DNA of 64,000 nucleotides, taken from positions 62,001 to 126,000 of the forward strand of contig JAHDLA010000011.1 in the NCBI GenBank assembly GCA_018436705.1. Reading direction: 5' to 3'. The position numbers were made by a program, and so were the translations under genes. The stretch's first letter is position 1. Each line of letters begins with the position of its first letter. Shown here piece after piece: positions 17,413 to 26,883 of this stretch. Under the pieces are notes generated by a model. The model did not search any database, was not told where the DNA came from, and saw nothing but the letters and a program-made list of their open reading frames with translations. Source of the DNA: Sedimentibacter sp. (GTDB lineage: Bacteria; Bacillota; Clostridia; Tissierellales; Sedimentibacteraceae).

Positions 17413-19908
17413 GTTTCAATTCCTTATAGGTATCATAATTCCTTTTTTTCAGATGAGAGAGGAACCCTTGTCAGCGGTTTCAATTCCTTATAGGTATCAT
17501 AATTCATGTAACTAAGTTTGAGATATGGACTATAGAAAATGTTTCAATTCCTTATAGGTATCATAATTCATTAATGCAGACATAATAAAGGAAGTTGAGT
17601 TAACGTTTCAATTCCTTATAGGTATCATAATTCCAGGTTATCCTGTATTAAATATGTTGAAAAATTTAATGTTTCAATTCCTTATAGGTATCATAATTCT
17701 GAACTGATATTTGATGATTACTTTCTAGATATGTGTTTCAATTCCTTATAGGTATCATAATTCTTAATTTTATCTGCTCTTCATTCCACTTAAAAATGTT
17801 TCAATTCCTTATAGGTATCATAATTCCGGGAAAACTAAGTGGTTGGGTACAGGGTACCTGAGTTTCAATTCCTTATAGGTATCATAATTCTCCGCGCCTT
17901 CAACCCAAGCATGAACATAAGATCCGATGTTTCAATTCCTTATAGGTATCATAATTCGTTTGACCGATGAACAAATTGCAAATAATATAGGGAGTTTCAA
18001 TTCCTTATAGGTATCATAATTCTCACTTTTCTCGTCCGATATTGGCGACTTGTCAAGGTTTCAATTCCTTATAGGTATCATAATTCGATAGGGAAGTAAC
18101 TTCTATATCTTCTGTAAATTGTTTCAATTCCTTATAGGTATCATAATTCAAATATCTAAACGCACATTGAAATTAGAACAAAAAAGTTTCAATTCCTTAT
18201 AGGTATCATAATTCAAGAGCATTTGTTTCCGGCGCATAAGTTTTGCTTAGTTTCAATTCCTTATAGGTATCATAATTCTGATTTTAGCCACTATATATTC
18301 ATTCCTTTATATTTGTTTCAATTCCTTATAGGTATCATAATTCAGATACCATCTAGCATTAGCATTAAATTTACTAGAGTTTCAATTCCTTATAGGTATC
18401 ATAATTCCATTTCCTCACTGTAGGGAACTAAATCAGAAAATCTGTTTCAATTCCTTATAGGTATCATAATTCATGGAAACAACAGACTTATGCGCAAGCA
18501 AATTATTGTGTTTCAATTCCTTATAGGTATCATAATTCATAAGCGATTAGCAGGCCGACGTGTGCCAAATATGTTTCAATTCCTTATAGGTATCATAATT
18601 CGTAGAGACCGTGGATCAGCTGCCGAAGCAATATATTTAGTTTCAATTCCTTATAGGTATCATAATTCTGAAGTCTGATGAAACATTAAAATATTTACAA
18701 TAGCGTTTCAATTCCTTATAGGTATCATAATTCTATGTGTTCAAAAATATGAAAGGAGATTGATATGAGTTTCAATTCCTTATAGGTATCATAATTCCCG
18801 TCCCCAGGTTACTTTGAAAACTACTTTGGAAATTGTTTCAATTCCTTATAGGTATCATAATTCATGGATAATGGATTATTCTTAACAAAAGCAGACAAGT
18901 TTCAATTCCTTATAGGTATCATAATTCATGGACAAGTTGAGGTGTTTTATGATTCTGATGTCTGGTTTCAATTCCTTATAGGTATCATAATTCAGTGTTT
19001 CCGTTTTCTCGGTCAAGTAACTCAAACGTAGTTTCAATTCCTTATAGGTATCATAATTCTTGAAGAAGATATCATGTGGATATTAAAGTCTGTGTTTCAA
19101 TTCCTTATAGGTATCATAATTCTGTTACCTGGGCAGTCAGCATATTATCAGCATTATGGTTTCAATTCCTTATAGGTATCATAATTCTCGGCCTTAGACG
19201 TGGTGAATTGCTTGCTTTACAGTTGTTTCAATTCCTTATAGGTATCATAATTCAATGCATTTGGTTCAGGTCAAATGGTTGATGTTTTTAGTTTCAATTC
19301 CTTATAGGTATCATAATTCTAAAGGTCTTGATTTGTATGAGTATTACGTAAACAAGTTTCAATTCCTTATAGGTATCATAATTCCTTGCAGCAACTCTTA
19401 GACTTTCCTCAACTTCCGGAAGAGTTTCAATTCCTTATAGGTATCATAATTCGTGAATATAGGATTATTAGAAAAGGATATAGATGGTTTCAATTCCTTA
19501 TAGGTATCATAATTCTGTAATAGGATATTGCAGAGAATTAGAAAAAGCAAGTTTCAATTCCTTATAGGTATCATAATTCATTCTGGCTATGTTGTATTTA
19601 TCCCAGTCAATATCGCCGTTTCAATTCCTTATAGGTATCATAATTCTTCTTCTGCTGTGTAATCTTTCTTTTCTGCTTGTTCGGTTTCAATTCCTTATAG
19701 GTATCATAATTCTTGACTATCGTTTTCAAAGTCAAATAGATAACATTTCAGGTTTCAATTCCTTATAGGTATCATAATTCCCGCACTTCGGACAATATAT
19801 TGCAGTAGTATCTTTGTTTCAATTCCTTATAGGTATCATAATTCTAAATATAAGTGAGTTGATGGAGGTATGAAATGGCGTTTCAATTCCTTATAGGTAT
19901 CATAATTC
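17413..19908 (-). CRISPR. CRISPR array, 39 identical 29-bp repeats, 38 spacers
   Basis: Counting by eye gives 39 identical 29-base units; the first is 17413-17441 and the last 19880-19908. On the plus strand each begins GTTTCAATTCC and ends CATAATTC. Spacers are about 34-39 bases. Read on the minus strand each repeat ends in ATTGAAAC, the 3' end that gives the 5' handle of type I-B crRNAs in clostridia, so transcription is inferred to be leftwards with the leader at 19909 onward; the decayed repeats at the left end agree. No cas gene is present anywhere in the window, so the effector must be encoded elsewhere. Apparent short open frames across the array are repeat artefacts. Confidence 0.97.
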
Positions 19909-20288
19909 CCATTTTTTTGGCTGAATTTAGCCATTTTTATTTACGAGAACATGTATTATAAATTTTATAAAAATATTAGCAAAATATGAACAACATTTAT
20001 TTTTCAATCTTTTTCAAGCTTTGTATATAATGTCGATCCACTGGTATTTTAACACTATTATAGGTCGACATTTAAGCTGAGCCACTGTACGCGTGATTTT
20101 TATTCTGAATTTGTGCGTAACATCTCAAAAATAAGTTGTTCTACATTAATTATTATACTTCATATTATTTTCAATTTCAACATGTAAAGTCTGATGCTTT
20201 CAAGCACTTTCAAATCTCCATGAATTGTAATCAATACTTAATTCTGTTATAATTAATATACTATATTTAACATACTGGGAGAGTTTAT
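19909..20288 (-). promoter_or_regulatory. CRISPR leader and intergenic region
   Basis: 380 AT-rich bases without a gene. Immediately next to the last repeat is an imperfect palindrome GGCT-N6-AGCC (19919-19932). A candidate leftward promoter TTGCTA (19977-19982), 16-base spacer, TATAAT (19955-19960) would start transcription about 40 bases before the first repeat. A 6-base stem TGTCGA / TCGACA spans 20031-20070. The right-hand part holds the MerR gene promoter. Confidence 0.6.
20225..20253 (+). promoter_or_regulatory. Promoter of the MerR gene
   Basis: TTGTAA (20225-20230), 17-base spacer, TATAAT (20248-20253), about 35 bases before the start codon. Confidence 0.65.
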
Positions 20289-21104
20289 ATGCACTATACT
20301 ATAAGTAGCTTTGCTAAAATGCAAGGACTGACTGTTGACACAATACGCCAATATGAGAGAAAAAAAATAATTGTTCCGAAAAAGAATAAAATTAATAATT
20401 ACCGCTATTTTAACGATTATGACGTAAGGGGTGTGTCTACATGCAAATTCTACAGCAGCTTAGGATTTTCTCTTTCGCAAGCCTCGGAAATGATAGGCGA
20501 TATGCCTTCGTGCGAACTTTCTGCACAATTTTCAAAGCAAGCACGCTGTATTGAAGAACATTTAAAACTTGAGCAAGCAAAACTGAATAGGCTGAATATG
20601 TTCATAGAGTGCTTTAAATACATACCTGATAAAATTAATTGCTATACAACCATCAGATTTCCTGATCTTGTAAGGATAGTACATTCTGATAACGAGAAAC
20701 TTTCGCTGGATGAGGAAACCACCGCAGAAGTAAAGCAGTGGATTAACTTGCTTCCAGTAACGTTTTATACTCGCTGGATAAATAATAAAATAATGGAAAG
20801 CGATTCAGAACCTTTTAAAATTGAAATGGCTCTTACAACAGATGTTAAATCTGCCAAAGAATTAGGATTGAAATTAAGCAAAAATACCGTAGTTGCAAAA
20901 GCATCAGATTATATTTTTACAGTTATAAAAAAACCGGATCTTGAACCAATGGATCATTGCCATTTCAATCCTGTCAAGAGATACCTAAGTGAAAATAATC
21001 TAGAGCTTTCAGGTGACAGCTTTCTGATATACTTGGCTTCAGATATCGTTAATGGAGATAAATATAATTACCACGGTGTGTTTCTTCCAATTAATACTAA
21101 ATAA
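20289..21104 (+). CDS. MerR family regulator with effector domain
   Basis: 271-aa regulator. The N-terminal MerR winged helix (residues 1-70) shows TVDTIRQYERKKIIVP and NNYRYFNDYDVRG, followed by a helical coil around 75-110. The remaining 150 residues look like a ligand-sensing domain of the type seen in long MerR proteins, but the effector is unknown. Directly upstream of the exported fumarate-reductase-like gene, whose promoter has MerR architecture, so that gene is the likely target. GGGAGAG precedes the ATG. Confidence 0.88.
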   Translation: MHYTISSFAKMQGLTVDTIRQYERKKIIVPKKNKINNYRYFNDYDVRGVSTCKFYSSLGFSLSQASEMIGDMPSCELSAQFSKQARCIEEHLKLEQAKLNRLNMFIECFKYIPDKINCYTTIRFPDLVRIVHSDNEKLSLDEETTAEVKQWINLLPVTFYTRWINNKIMESDSEPFKIEMALTTDVKSAKELGLKLSKNTVVAKASDYIFTVIKKPDLEPMDHCHFNPVKRYLSENNLELSGDSFLIYLASDIVNGDKYNYHGVFLPINTK

Positions 21105-21122
21105 AATTATGCTCTACTGCTA

Positions 21123-21153
21123 TTGACATTGGTGCTGCACCATGCCTTAAAAT
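21123..21153 (+). promoter_or_regulatory. MerR-type promoter of the reductase gene
   Basis: TTGACA (21123-21128) and TAAAAT (21148-21153) are separated by 19 bases, the over-long spacer typical of MerR-activated promoters. The palindrome TGGTGC-T-GCACCA (21130-21142) lies inside that spacer, where MerR proteins bind. Confidence 0.72.
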
Positions 21154-21180
21154 AATGTTTGTTAATAAATAAACATTATT
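21151..21180. promoter_or_regulatory. Inverted repeat before the reductase start
   Basis: AATAATGTTT and AAACATTATT are perfect 10-base arms around a 10-base centre, overlapping the -10 region and ending just before the ribosome binding site TTGGAGGAG. A second operator or an mRNA hairpin. Confidence 0.6.
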
Positions 21181-21193
21181 TTGGAGGAGAAAA

Positions 21194-23167
21194 ATGTCAA
21201 AAAAAATTATCAGTTTATTTTTATGTATTATGATGGTATTTAGCTTAGCATCATGTGCAGCAAATAATGTTGAATCAGAAAAACCAACTTCTTCGGATTC
21301 AGCAACATACAAAGCAGGAGAATACACTGCTTCTGCTAAGGGAAATTTCGGCGATATACCTGTTACCGTAACTTTCAGTGATACCGAAATATTATCTATA
21401 ACTGTTGGGGAAAATCAAGAAACTCCCGATATTTCAAAACCGGTATTTGAAAAATTACCAAAACAAATCGTTGAAGGACAAACTCTTAAGGTTGATATGA
21501 TTACAGGAGCAACAAACTCCAGCAAGGGGCTTTTAGCAGCTGTTGAAGACTGTATAGTACAAGCAGGTGGAGATGTTGAGGCACTGAAAAATAAAGAGGT
21601 TGCCAAGACTGTCAAGGATACAATTGAAAAAACTGCAGACGTTGTAGTAATTGGTGGAGGCGGTGCAGGTGTTGCAGCAGCGGCTTCAGCTTCCGAAAAT
21701 GGAGCTTCGGTAATATTGGTTGAAAAAGGAGCCTCATTAGGAGGAAATACTATTCGTGCCGGCGGAGGATACAATGCCGTAGATCCCGAATTACAATCAA
21801 ATGTTGAAATGAATGACGCTTTATCCAATGACCTAAAGGCCATTTTAGAAGCTGATGAAAATGAATTTGGTGAATACAAAGATACAATTGTTACACTAAA
21901 ATCACAAATAAATGAATATTTTGAATCAGGAGACACTACAAAACTTTTTGATTCTCCTGAACTTCATATCTATCACATGTATGTAGGCGGACACAGAACC
22001 GATAAAAACGGTGTTGAAATACACAGCAATTTAGACTTAGCAAAAACATTGGCAAACAATTCATTGGCAGCGTTAAAATGGGTTGTAAGTCACGATGATA
22101 ATCTTGAAATAAGAGACAGCATTTTTACAGTACTTGGTGCTATGTGGCCTCGTACACATTCTTTAAATGCAAATGTTGGATCCGGATTTATTACTCCGCT
22201 TGCTGACTCTGCAGTTGAAAACGGAGCTGAAATAATGCTTGAAACAAAAGCAGATGAACTTATTGTAAAGGATGGACGAGTTGTTGGAGTAAAAGCAACT
22301 CAAGCTGACGGCACACCTGTTGTGCTTAACGCAACAAAGGGAGTTATAATGGCAACTGGAGGCTTTGCAGCAAATGCTAAAATGGTTGCAGAATATAACA
22401 CTTATTGGCCAACAATTCCTGAAAATATGAAAAGCACTAACACCGCTAATGCAACAGGCGATGGTATTGTAATGGGAAAAAGCGTTGGAGCAAATCTTAT
22501 AGGTATGGGATTTGCACAATTAATGCCAAGCTCCCATCCAGAAACAGGAGCTCTTTCAGGCGGAGTATGGGGAAGTGCTGAATCTCAGGTATTTGTAAAT
22601 AAAGAAGGAAAGAGATTTGTCAATGAATATGCTGAACGCGACGTCTTAGCAAGTGCTGCACTTGAGCAAACAGATGCTTTATTCTACATTATCTGCGACC
22701 AGATTACTGCCGGAGATCCTAAACCTGGAGATAAAAACGGCTGGGGTGATGTAATAGATGATCTTGTTGCATCAGGAAGCATATACAGAGCTGATACTCT
22801 TGAAGAGCTTGCAGAGCAAATGGGTGTACCTGCAGATGTGTTTGTAGAAGAAATAGAAAAATATAATTCTTACGTAGATAATCAGTCAGACACTGATTTC
22901 GGAAAAGCAAATTTCGGCGGTAAAATTGAGGTTGCTCCTTTCTATGCAACACCGCGTTCACCGTCATTGCACCACACTATGGGTGGATTAGAGATAAATA
23001 CCGATGCACAGGTTCTTGATGCTAACGGCAATGTTATACCGGGCTTTTATGCAGCAGGAGAGGTTACAGGAGGTATACATGCCGGTAATCGTCTCGGAGG
23101 CAATGCCCTTGCTGATATCATGGTATTCGGAAGAATAGCAGGTGAAAATGCAGCAGCCGGCAAATAA
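21194..23167 (+). CDS. Exported FMN/FAD fumarate-reductase-like lipoprotein
   Basis: 657-aa flavoprotein of the flavocytochrome-c / UrdA fumarate-reductase family. Lipoprotein signal with LASC and lipidated Cys21; FMN_bind domain at about 40-125 with DMITGAT (101-107), the site where ApbE flavin transferase links FMN to Thr107; FAD_binding_2 domain from about 148 (VVIGGGGAGVAAA), with GKRFVNEYAERD, HTMGGLEI and the closing AGEVTGGIHAGNRLGGNALADI block. Family members reduce fumarate, urocanate or other enoates outside the membrane, receiving electrons through flavinylated carriers. The substrate is not determined by these motifs. Single gene under a MerR-type promoter, with a strong terminator after it. 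Confidence 0.9.
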   Translation: MSKKIISLFLCIMMVFSLASCAANNVESEKPTSSDSATYKAGEYTASAKGNFGDIPVTVTFSDTEILSITVGENQETPDISKPVFEKLPKQIVEGQTLKVDMITGATNSSKGLLAAVEDCIVQAGGDVEALKNKEVAKTVKDTIEKTADVVVIGGGGAGVAAAASASENGASVILVEKGASLGGNTIRAGGGYNAVDPELQSNVEMNDALSNDLKAILEADENEFGEYKDTIVTLKSQINEYFESGDTTKLFDSPELHIYHMYVGGHRTDKNGVEIHSNLDLAKTLANNSLAALKWVVSHDDNLEIRDSIFTVLGAMWPRTHSLNANVGSGFITPLADSAVENGAEIMLETKADELIVKDGRVVGVKATQADGTPVVLNATKGVIMATGGFAANAKMVAEYNTYWPTIPENMKSTNTANATGDGIVMGKSVGANLIGMGFAQLMPSSHPETGALSGGVWGSAESQVFVNKEGKRFVNEYAERDVLASAALEQTDALFYIICDQITAGDPKPGDKNGWGDVIDDLVASGSIYRADTLEELAEQMGVPADVFVEEIEKYNSYVDNQSDTDFGKANFGGKIEVAPFYATPRSPSLHHTMGGLEINTDAQVLDANGNVIPGFYAAGEVTGGIHAGNRLGGNALADIMVFGRIAGENAAAGK

Positions 23168-23231
23168 CAAAACTATCTAAATAAAATTATAATACCTTTT
23201 GATTTTCTTAACATAGTTATATACCACACAA

Positions 23232-23269
23232 AAGATCCCCAAGCATCCTAAAAAGTGCTTGGGGATCTT
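23232..23269. terminator. Bidirectional terminator after the reductase
   Basis: 14-base perfect GC-rich stem AAGATCCCCAAGCA / TGCTTGGGGATCTT with a 10-base loop, between convergent genes; T tracts on both strands are short. Confidence 0.82.
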
Positions 23270-23296
23270 TCTGGCCTACTAAAATTATATATTAAG

Positions 23297-24685
23297 CTAT
23301 ATATTTAATTTTTCTACAATAATTGAAATCTGTTCTGAAGTTGGTTGTTCCTCCATGTCCAATACAATTATTTTATCTAAAAAAAACAATATATACTCAC
23401 CTGTGGGATTATGCCCATAATAGCGTTGGTAAGCTTCTGCCGTGCCAAAAACATTGTTATCAATGGATTCAAAGCTCTCATTGTCTCTCCAATCTGGTAT
23501 TTTAAGCAGGTGCCCCTTTGCAAGTTGATAAACAAAATCAAATTGAGGCTCTAAAATATCATATTCTATTTCTGGCGGAGCATTTTTTGCTGGAAGAGAA
23601 TTTTGTTCATAAGCACTTTTTGAAAGAAAAAAAGTACTATCTATCTCTTCCTTATATGAATAATAGTCATAGTCAATTGGACCATATAAATCCTCGCAGG
23701 TAAGAGGAATGGTATCGCTGTATAACTTGTACTCATGGCTATATGATGAGTTCATTTGCCAAGCAACAGTTCTATAATCCGAGCCACCATCCGTACTAAA
23801 TCCAAATTTCATAATAAGCACCATAACAAGCGCTAGATAGGAAAAACTGGCAATTGTAAGCGCCACAATTGAGATTATTTTATTTAACTTAGCAGATACT
23901 TTTTTATTCCTTAAATATTTAATCGATGACCAAAATACAATCATCAAAATTGGCATATGAACAATAGCTAAAAATAAACCGAACAAACTTGTTTCATAAG
24001 CAAGGTAAAACAGACAGTAGCCCAAGCTTCCGAAGATAAAAATCATAAAAAGTACATCAACGGTTCTATGAACTATGCTTCTTCTTTTGTCACACCCACC
24101 GCCATTGGCAATCGACTTCTCCGAGCGTTTGCACCACATGAGGTAATTCAGCAGGGAGTATAGTTCATAAATGATAACTGCTAAAAACATAAAAACAGGA
24201 AAAATACGAGCGTAGTCTGATAAAAAATCAATAGGATTTAGTTGAAATGAATTGAATTGTACAACCAAATTTAATATAAACACTAAAATTGAAATAACTA
24301 TAGGCGGAAGAAAACTCTTTTTCATACATCTTTTGATATTCTCGAATTTTTCTTTTTCATCTGTCTCAAATGGTATCGGATTATTATCTTCACTACAAAA
24401 TATTTGCATTTGGTTAAATTGAGTCACGAAATTCCAACCGGCTTCCTTTGCATAATCGAAATATGTTTGCTGATTATCGGTTATGCCAGGATTAAAAACA
24501 GAACCTTCAGAAAAATATGTAACAGTATATTTTAATTTTTGCGGTGTTTCTTTTCTAAATGTCCAAAAAAAAGATCCGCATTCCTCAAGAAGCATCCCTT
24601 TTGCAGCCAATTTCTCTAATTTGATTTCTATCTCTTCATAACGGTCAAACCTAAAATTCATTAATTTTTTAATTTTGCCATTCAT
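23297..24685 (-). CDS. DUF2812 membrane protein (copy 2)
   Basis: 462-aa DUF2812 protein. The N-terminal soluble domain (about residues 5-110, with KLAAKGMLLEECGSFFWTF) is followed by about five hydrophobic segments between 125 and 290 and a soluble C-terminal part. It overlaps the PadR gene by 17 bases, so it is translationally coupled. AT-rich like its surroundings, in contrast to copy 1 at 13008. Function unknown; the constant pairing with PadR suggests a stress- or ligand-induced envelope role. Confidence 0.8.
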   Translation of the reverse strand: MNGKIKKLMNFRFDRYEEIEIKLEKLAAKGMLLEECGSFFWTFRKETPQKLKYTVTYFSEGSVFNPGITDNQQTYFDYAKEAGWNFVTQFNQMQIFCSEDNNPIPFETDEKEKFENIKRCMKKSFLPPIVISILVFILNLVVQFNSFQLNPIDFLSDYARIFPVFMFLAVIIYELYSLLNYLMWCKRSEKSIANGGGCDKRRSIVHRTVDVLFMIFIFGSLGYCLFYLAYETSLFGLFLAIVHMPILMIVFWSSIKYLRNKKVSAKLNKIISIVALTIASFSYLALVMVLIMKFGFSTDGGSDYRTVAWQMNSSYSHEYKLYSDTIPLTCEDLYGPIDYDYYSYKEEIDSTFFLSKSAYEQNSLPAKNAPPEIEYDILEPQFDFVYQLAKGHLLKIPDWRDNESFESIDNNVFGTAEAYQRYYGHNPTGEYILFFLDKIIVLDMEEQPTSEQISIIVEKLNI

Positions 24686-25004
24686 TGTTGCTCACCCCTT
24701 TTACCAGCATTTCATAATCTCTTTCTAATTTTTTCAATCTTATATATTCCTTTTCAAGCATTTCTCTACCTAAATTTGTTATGACATAGCTTTTTTTTCG
24801 ATTTTCAATTTTAGTTTCAATAATAATTTTTTCTTTAACAAAGTTATCCAATAAACTGTATAAAGTTCCCGGGCCAATGATAACCCTCTCATTTGTAAGA
24901 TCTTTTACCTTTTTCATAATATCAACACCGCAACTCTCTTGTGTTAGGCAAATAAGAATATAAAACATTTGCTCTGTTAAGGTTTGATATTTTTCTCGAG
25001 CCAT
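24669..25004 (-). CDS. PadR family regulator (copy 2)
   Basis: 111-aa PadR repressor with the same domain order as copy 1: LTEQMFYILICLTQESCGVDIM, then IGPGTLYSLLDNFVKEKII and a basic RKKSYVITNLG wing. Co-transcribed with the second DUF2812 gene. Two palindromic sites overlap its promoter, so it probably represses its own operon. Confidence 0.9.
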   Translation of the reverse strand: MAREKYQTLTEQMFYILICLTQESCGVDIMKKVKDLTNERVIIGPGTLYSLLDNFVKEKIIIETKIENRKKSYVITNLGREMLEKEYIRLKKLERDYEMLVKGVSNNEWQN

Positions 25005-25019
25005 CTACTCACCTCTTAA

Positions 25020-25075
25020 CATCGATAATCGATATTTTATGTTTGTAGAATAACATCGATTATCGATATTGTCAA
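25020..25075 (-). promoter_or_regulatory. Promoter and double operator of PadR copy 2
   Basis: TTGACA (25070-25075), 17-base spacer, TATTCT (25047-25052) on the minus strand. Palindromes ATCGAT-N-ATCGAT occur twice: at 25055-25067 inside the promoter spacer and at 25021-25033 just after the transcription start. Confidence 0.78.
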
Positions 25076-25076
25076 G

Positions 25077-25108
25077 AAAAAAAGCAGACTATTTTATATA
25101 AGTCTGCT
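25077..25108 (-). terminator. Terminator of the sigma-54 cluster
   Basis: Minus-strand stem AGCAGACT / AGTCTGCT with a 10-base loop, then a run of T. It marks the 3' end of the long operon starting at 40735. Confidence 0.8.
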
Positions 25109-25173
25109 ATTATATATTTTTACTTGTTCTACATCAACATAACATATACCGCTAATGTAAATATGCTATATAG

Positions 25174-26259
25174 TTACGCACTAAATACTTCATTAAAAAG
25201 CTTCATTGCACAAGCTTCTCTTCTTTCTATATTTTTTAAAATATCTTTATCATTTTTGTAAATCTCTTCTTTTTCTTTAAACCTTTCTTTAATGGAAACA
25301 ACTTCTGTTCCTTTTACCATTTTATCAGCAAGGTACACTACTTCCACTTCTGTAGGAGTTTCTGAAACATACTCAATATTTGCATGATTGAGCACAATAG
25401 TTGACATTTCTTCATATCCCATTTCTAAAAGCCACTTTGCACCTAAGCTGGAATGACGAGGATGCCCTTTAGCTATGTCATGAAGCAGTGCTGCTGACGC
25501 AACAAGTCTGCGATTGAGTTGTATTCCCTTCTTGTCCAATATTTCGCAAATGTTTACTGCTTCCATGGCGACTCTTACAGAATGCTCTCTTACACCCTGC
25601 GGTACATTAAAATATTCATACATTTTAAGGCACAAAGATGTAGATGGAATATGCATGTTTGAACCGAACTCCAGAAGCTTAAAATAGTCTATAGGTGTAT
25701 CTGCATCTAAAGTTATTCCCGGGTCTACAAACGGAATATTTAAAAATCCTTCTTCCATGTTATCCAAAGCTCCCTGCATGCCGTTAACTCCGTTGTGCCC
25801 TAATACTTCCTTTACTCCCTGTGCACTCAACAGAACTGGATGACCGTCCGTTCCTTCATATGAAGGCTGAGCTGCTTTTATGTTTTTTAAATCCACTTCA
25901 TCAATCATTTTTTTCAAAGTGAATTGTTGAACAAATGGACTGTCAGATGGAGTAACAAACACCATGTCCGCGTCCTGTCCAAGTTCTTTTAGCCCAATGC
26001 AAACCGAATCAAACATATGTGTCGTCCGGTAATTTTCATTTTTTATACATTTTATATTATAGCCTGCAAGCTGTTTTTCAATGTCCTGTGACCTGTGACC
26101 TGTAACTACAACTATCCTATCAACACCGGCTTTCAAAAAATTACTTGCAGTGGTTTCAATCATAGTTTTTTTATCTATTTTAAGCAGCGGTTTAAAGTCC
26201 TTCATTCTTGAGGATAATCCTCCGGCTACAATTACCGCTCCTATTATTTTCGTTTTCAT
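25174..26259 (-). CDS. MobA/MocA-like cytidylyltransferase fused to an HD domain
   Basis: 361-aa two-domain protein. Residues 1-195 form a nucleotidyltransferase of the molybdopterin cytidylyl/guanylyltransferase type: AVIVAGGLSSRM with Lys23, TPSDSPFV, GHPV at 139-142 and LDADTPIDY. Residues about 215-345 form an HD phosphohydrolase: His226, His260-Asp261 and Asp312 supply the metal site. Cytidylyltransferases of this kind make the cytosine-dinucleotide cofactor needed by molybdenum hydroxylases, and one is encoded in this same cluster. The HD domain might hydrolyse nucleotide by-products or the cofactor itself; that is inference. Confidence 0.87.
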   Translation of the reverse strand: MKTKIIGAVIVAGGLSSRMKDFKPLLKIDKKTMIETTASNFLKAGVDRIVVVTGHRSQDIEKQLAGYNIKCIKNENYRTTHMFDSVCIGLKELGQDADMVFVTPSDSPFVQQFTLKKMIDEVDLKNIKAAQPSYEGTDGHPVLLSAQGVKEVLGHNGVNGMQGALDNMEEGFLNIPFVDPGITLDADTPIDYFKLLEFGSNMHIPSTSLCLKMYEYFNVPQGVREHSVRVAMEAVNICEILDKKGIQLNRRLVASAALLHDIAKGHPRHSSLGAKWLLEMGYEEMSTIVLNHANIEYVSETPTEVEVVYLADKMVKGTEVVSIKERFKEKEEIYKNDKDILKNIERREACAMKLFNEVFSA

Positions 26260-26271
26260 ATATGCCCTCGA

Positions 26272-26865
26272 TTAATTATTTGCGTCAAGACGCATATTTA
26301 ATAGGCTTTCAGCAAACTTTTCAGTTTTTTCTGCTATTTGCCTGTTCATAAAGGAGCTCTTATCTCCTTCATCCCTTGCACTTAACATTCCGGAATATAT
26401 TAATGATGAGTGTTTACAATAACGTATAATTCCTTCTTCAAAAACATCTGCTCCTTTTTCCGGTCTATATCCGCATGTAGTTATAATCGCACATTTTTTG
26501 CCTTCCCATAATGAAGGCCCTTTTTTTTCGCCATAATACTTGTTCATACCGTATACTAGCCGGTCAAGAGACGATTTCATCGGAGGTGTACAGTACCATG
26601 AATATATAGGAGTAGCCAAAATCAAAAAATCACATTCATAAACCTGATCAAATATGTCCTGCATGTCATCTTCTAATACACACCCAAATCCATCCCAATT
26701 GTTTTGACAGTTCTTGCAACCGATACACGGCTTTATATTTTTATCATAAAGCCATATGCAGGATACATCTGAACCTGCTTGTTCAAGGGAATTCACAAAA
26801 ATACTTAAAAGTGATGCTGTATTTCCGTTCTTTCTTGGACTTCCCATTAATATGCAATACTTCAC
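26272..26865 (-). CDS. NADPH-dependent FMN reductase / iron-sulfur flavoprotein
   Basis: 197-aa flavodoxin-like protein. N-terminal GSPRKNGNTASLL FMN loop at residues 9-21; then CIGCKNC and a further Cys (GFGC), about residues 48-63, a compact motif that binds [4Fe-4S] in iron-sulfur flavoproteins; TPIYSWYCTPPMKSSLDRL around 105-123. A small electron carrier placed right after EtfB, 18 bases downstream. Partner not known. Confidence 0.85.
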   Translation of the reverse strand: MKYCILMGSPRKNGNTASLLSIFVNSLEQAGSDVSCIWLYDKNIKPCIGCKNCQNNWDGFGCVLEDDMQDIFDQVYECDFLILATPIYSWYCTPPMKSSLDRLVYGMNKYYGEKKGPSLWEGKKCAIITTCGYRPEKGADVFEEGIIRYCKHSSLIYSGMLSARDEGDKSSFMNRQIAEKTEKFAESLLNMRLDANN

Positions 26866-26883
26866 GGTTCCCTCCCATTATTT

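Noticed and set aside
18223..19282. Short plus-strand open frames across the CRISPR array, with repeated IPYRYHNS or FLIGIII strings
   Set aside because: They are translations of the CRISPR repeat in different frames, not genes.
17114..20288. cas genes next to the array
   Set aside because: Both flanks were read on both strands; only tag and a MerR regulator are there.
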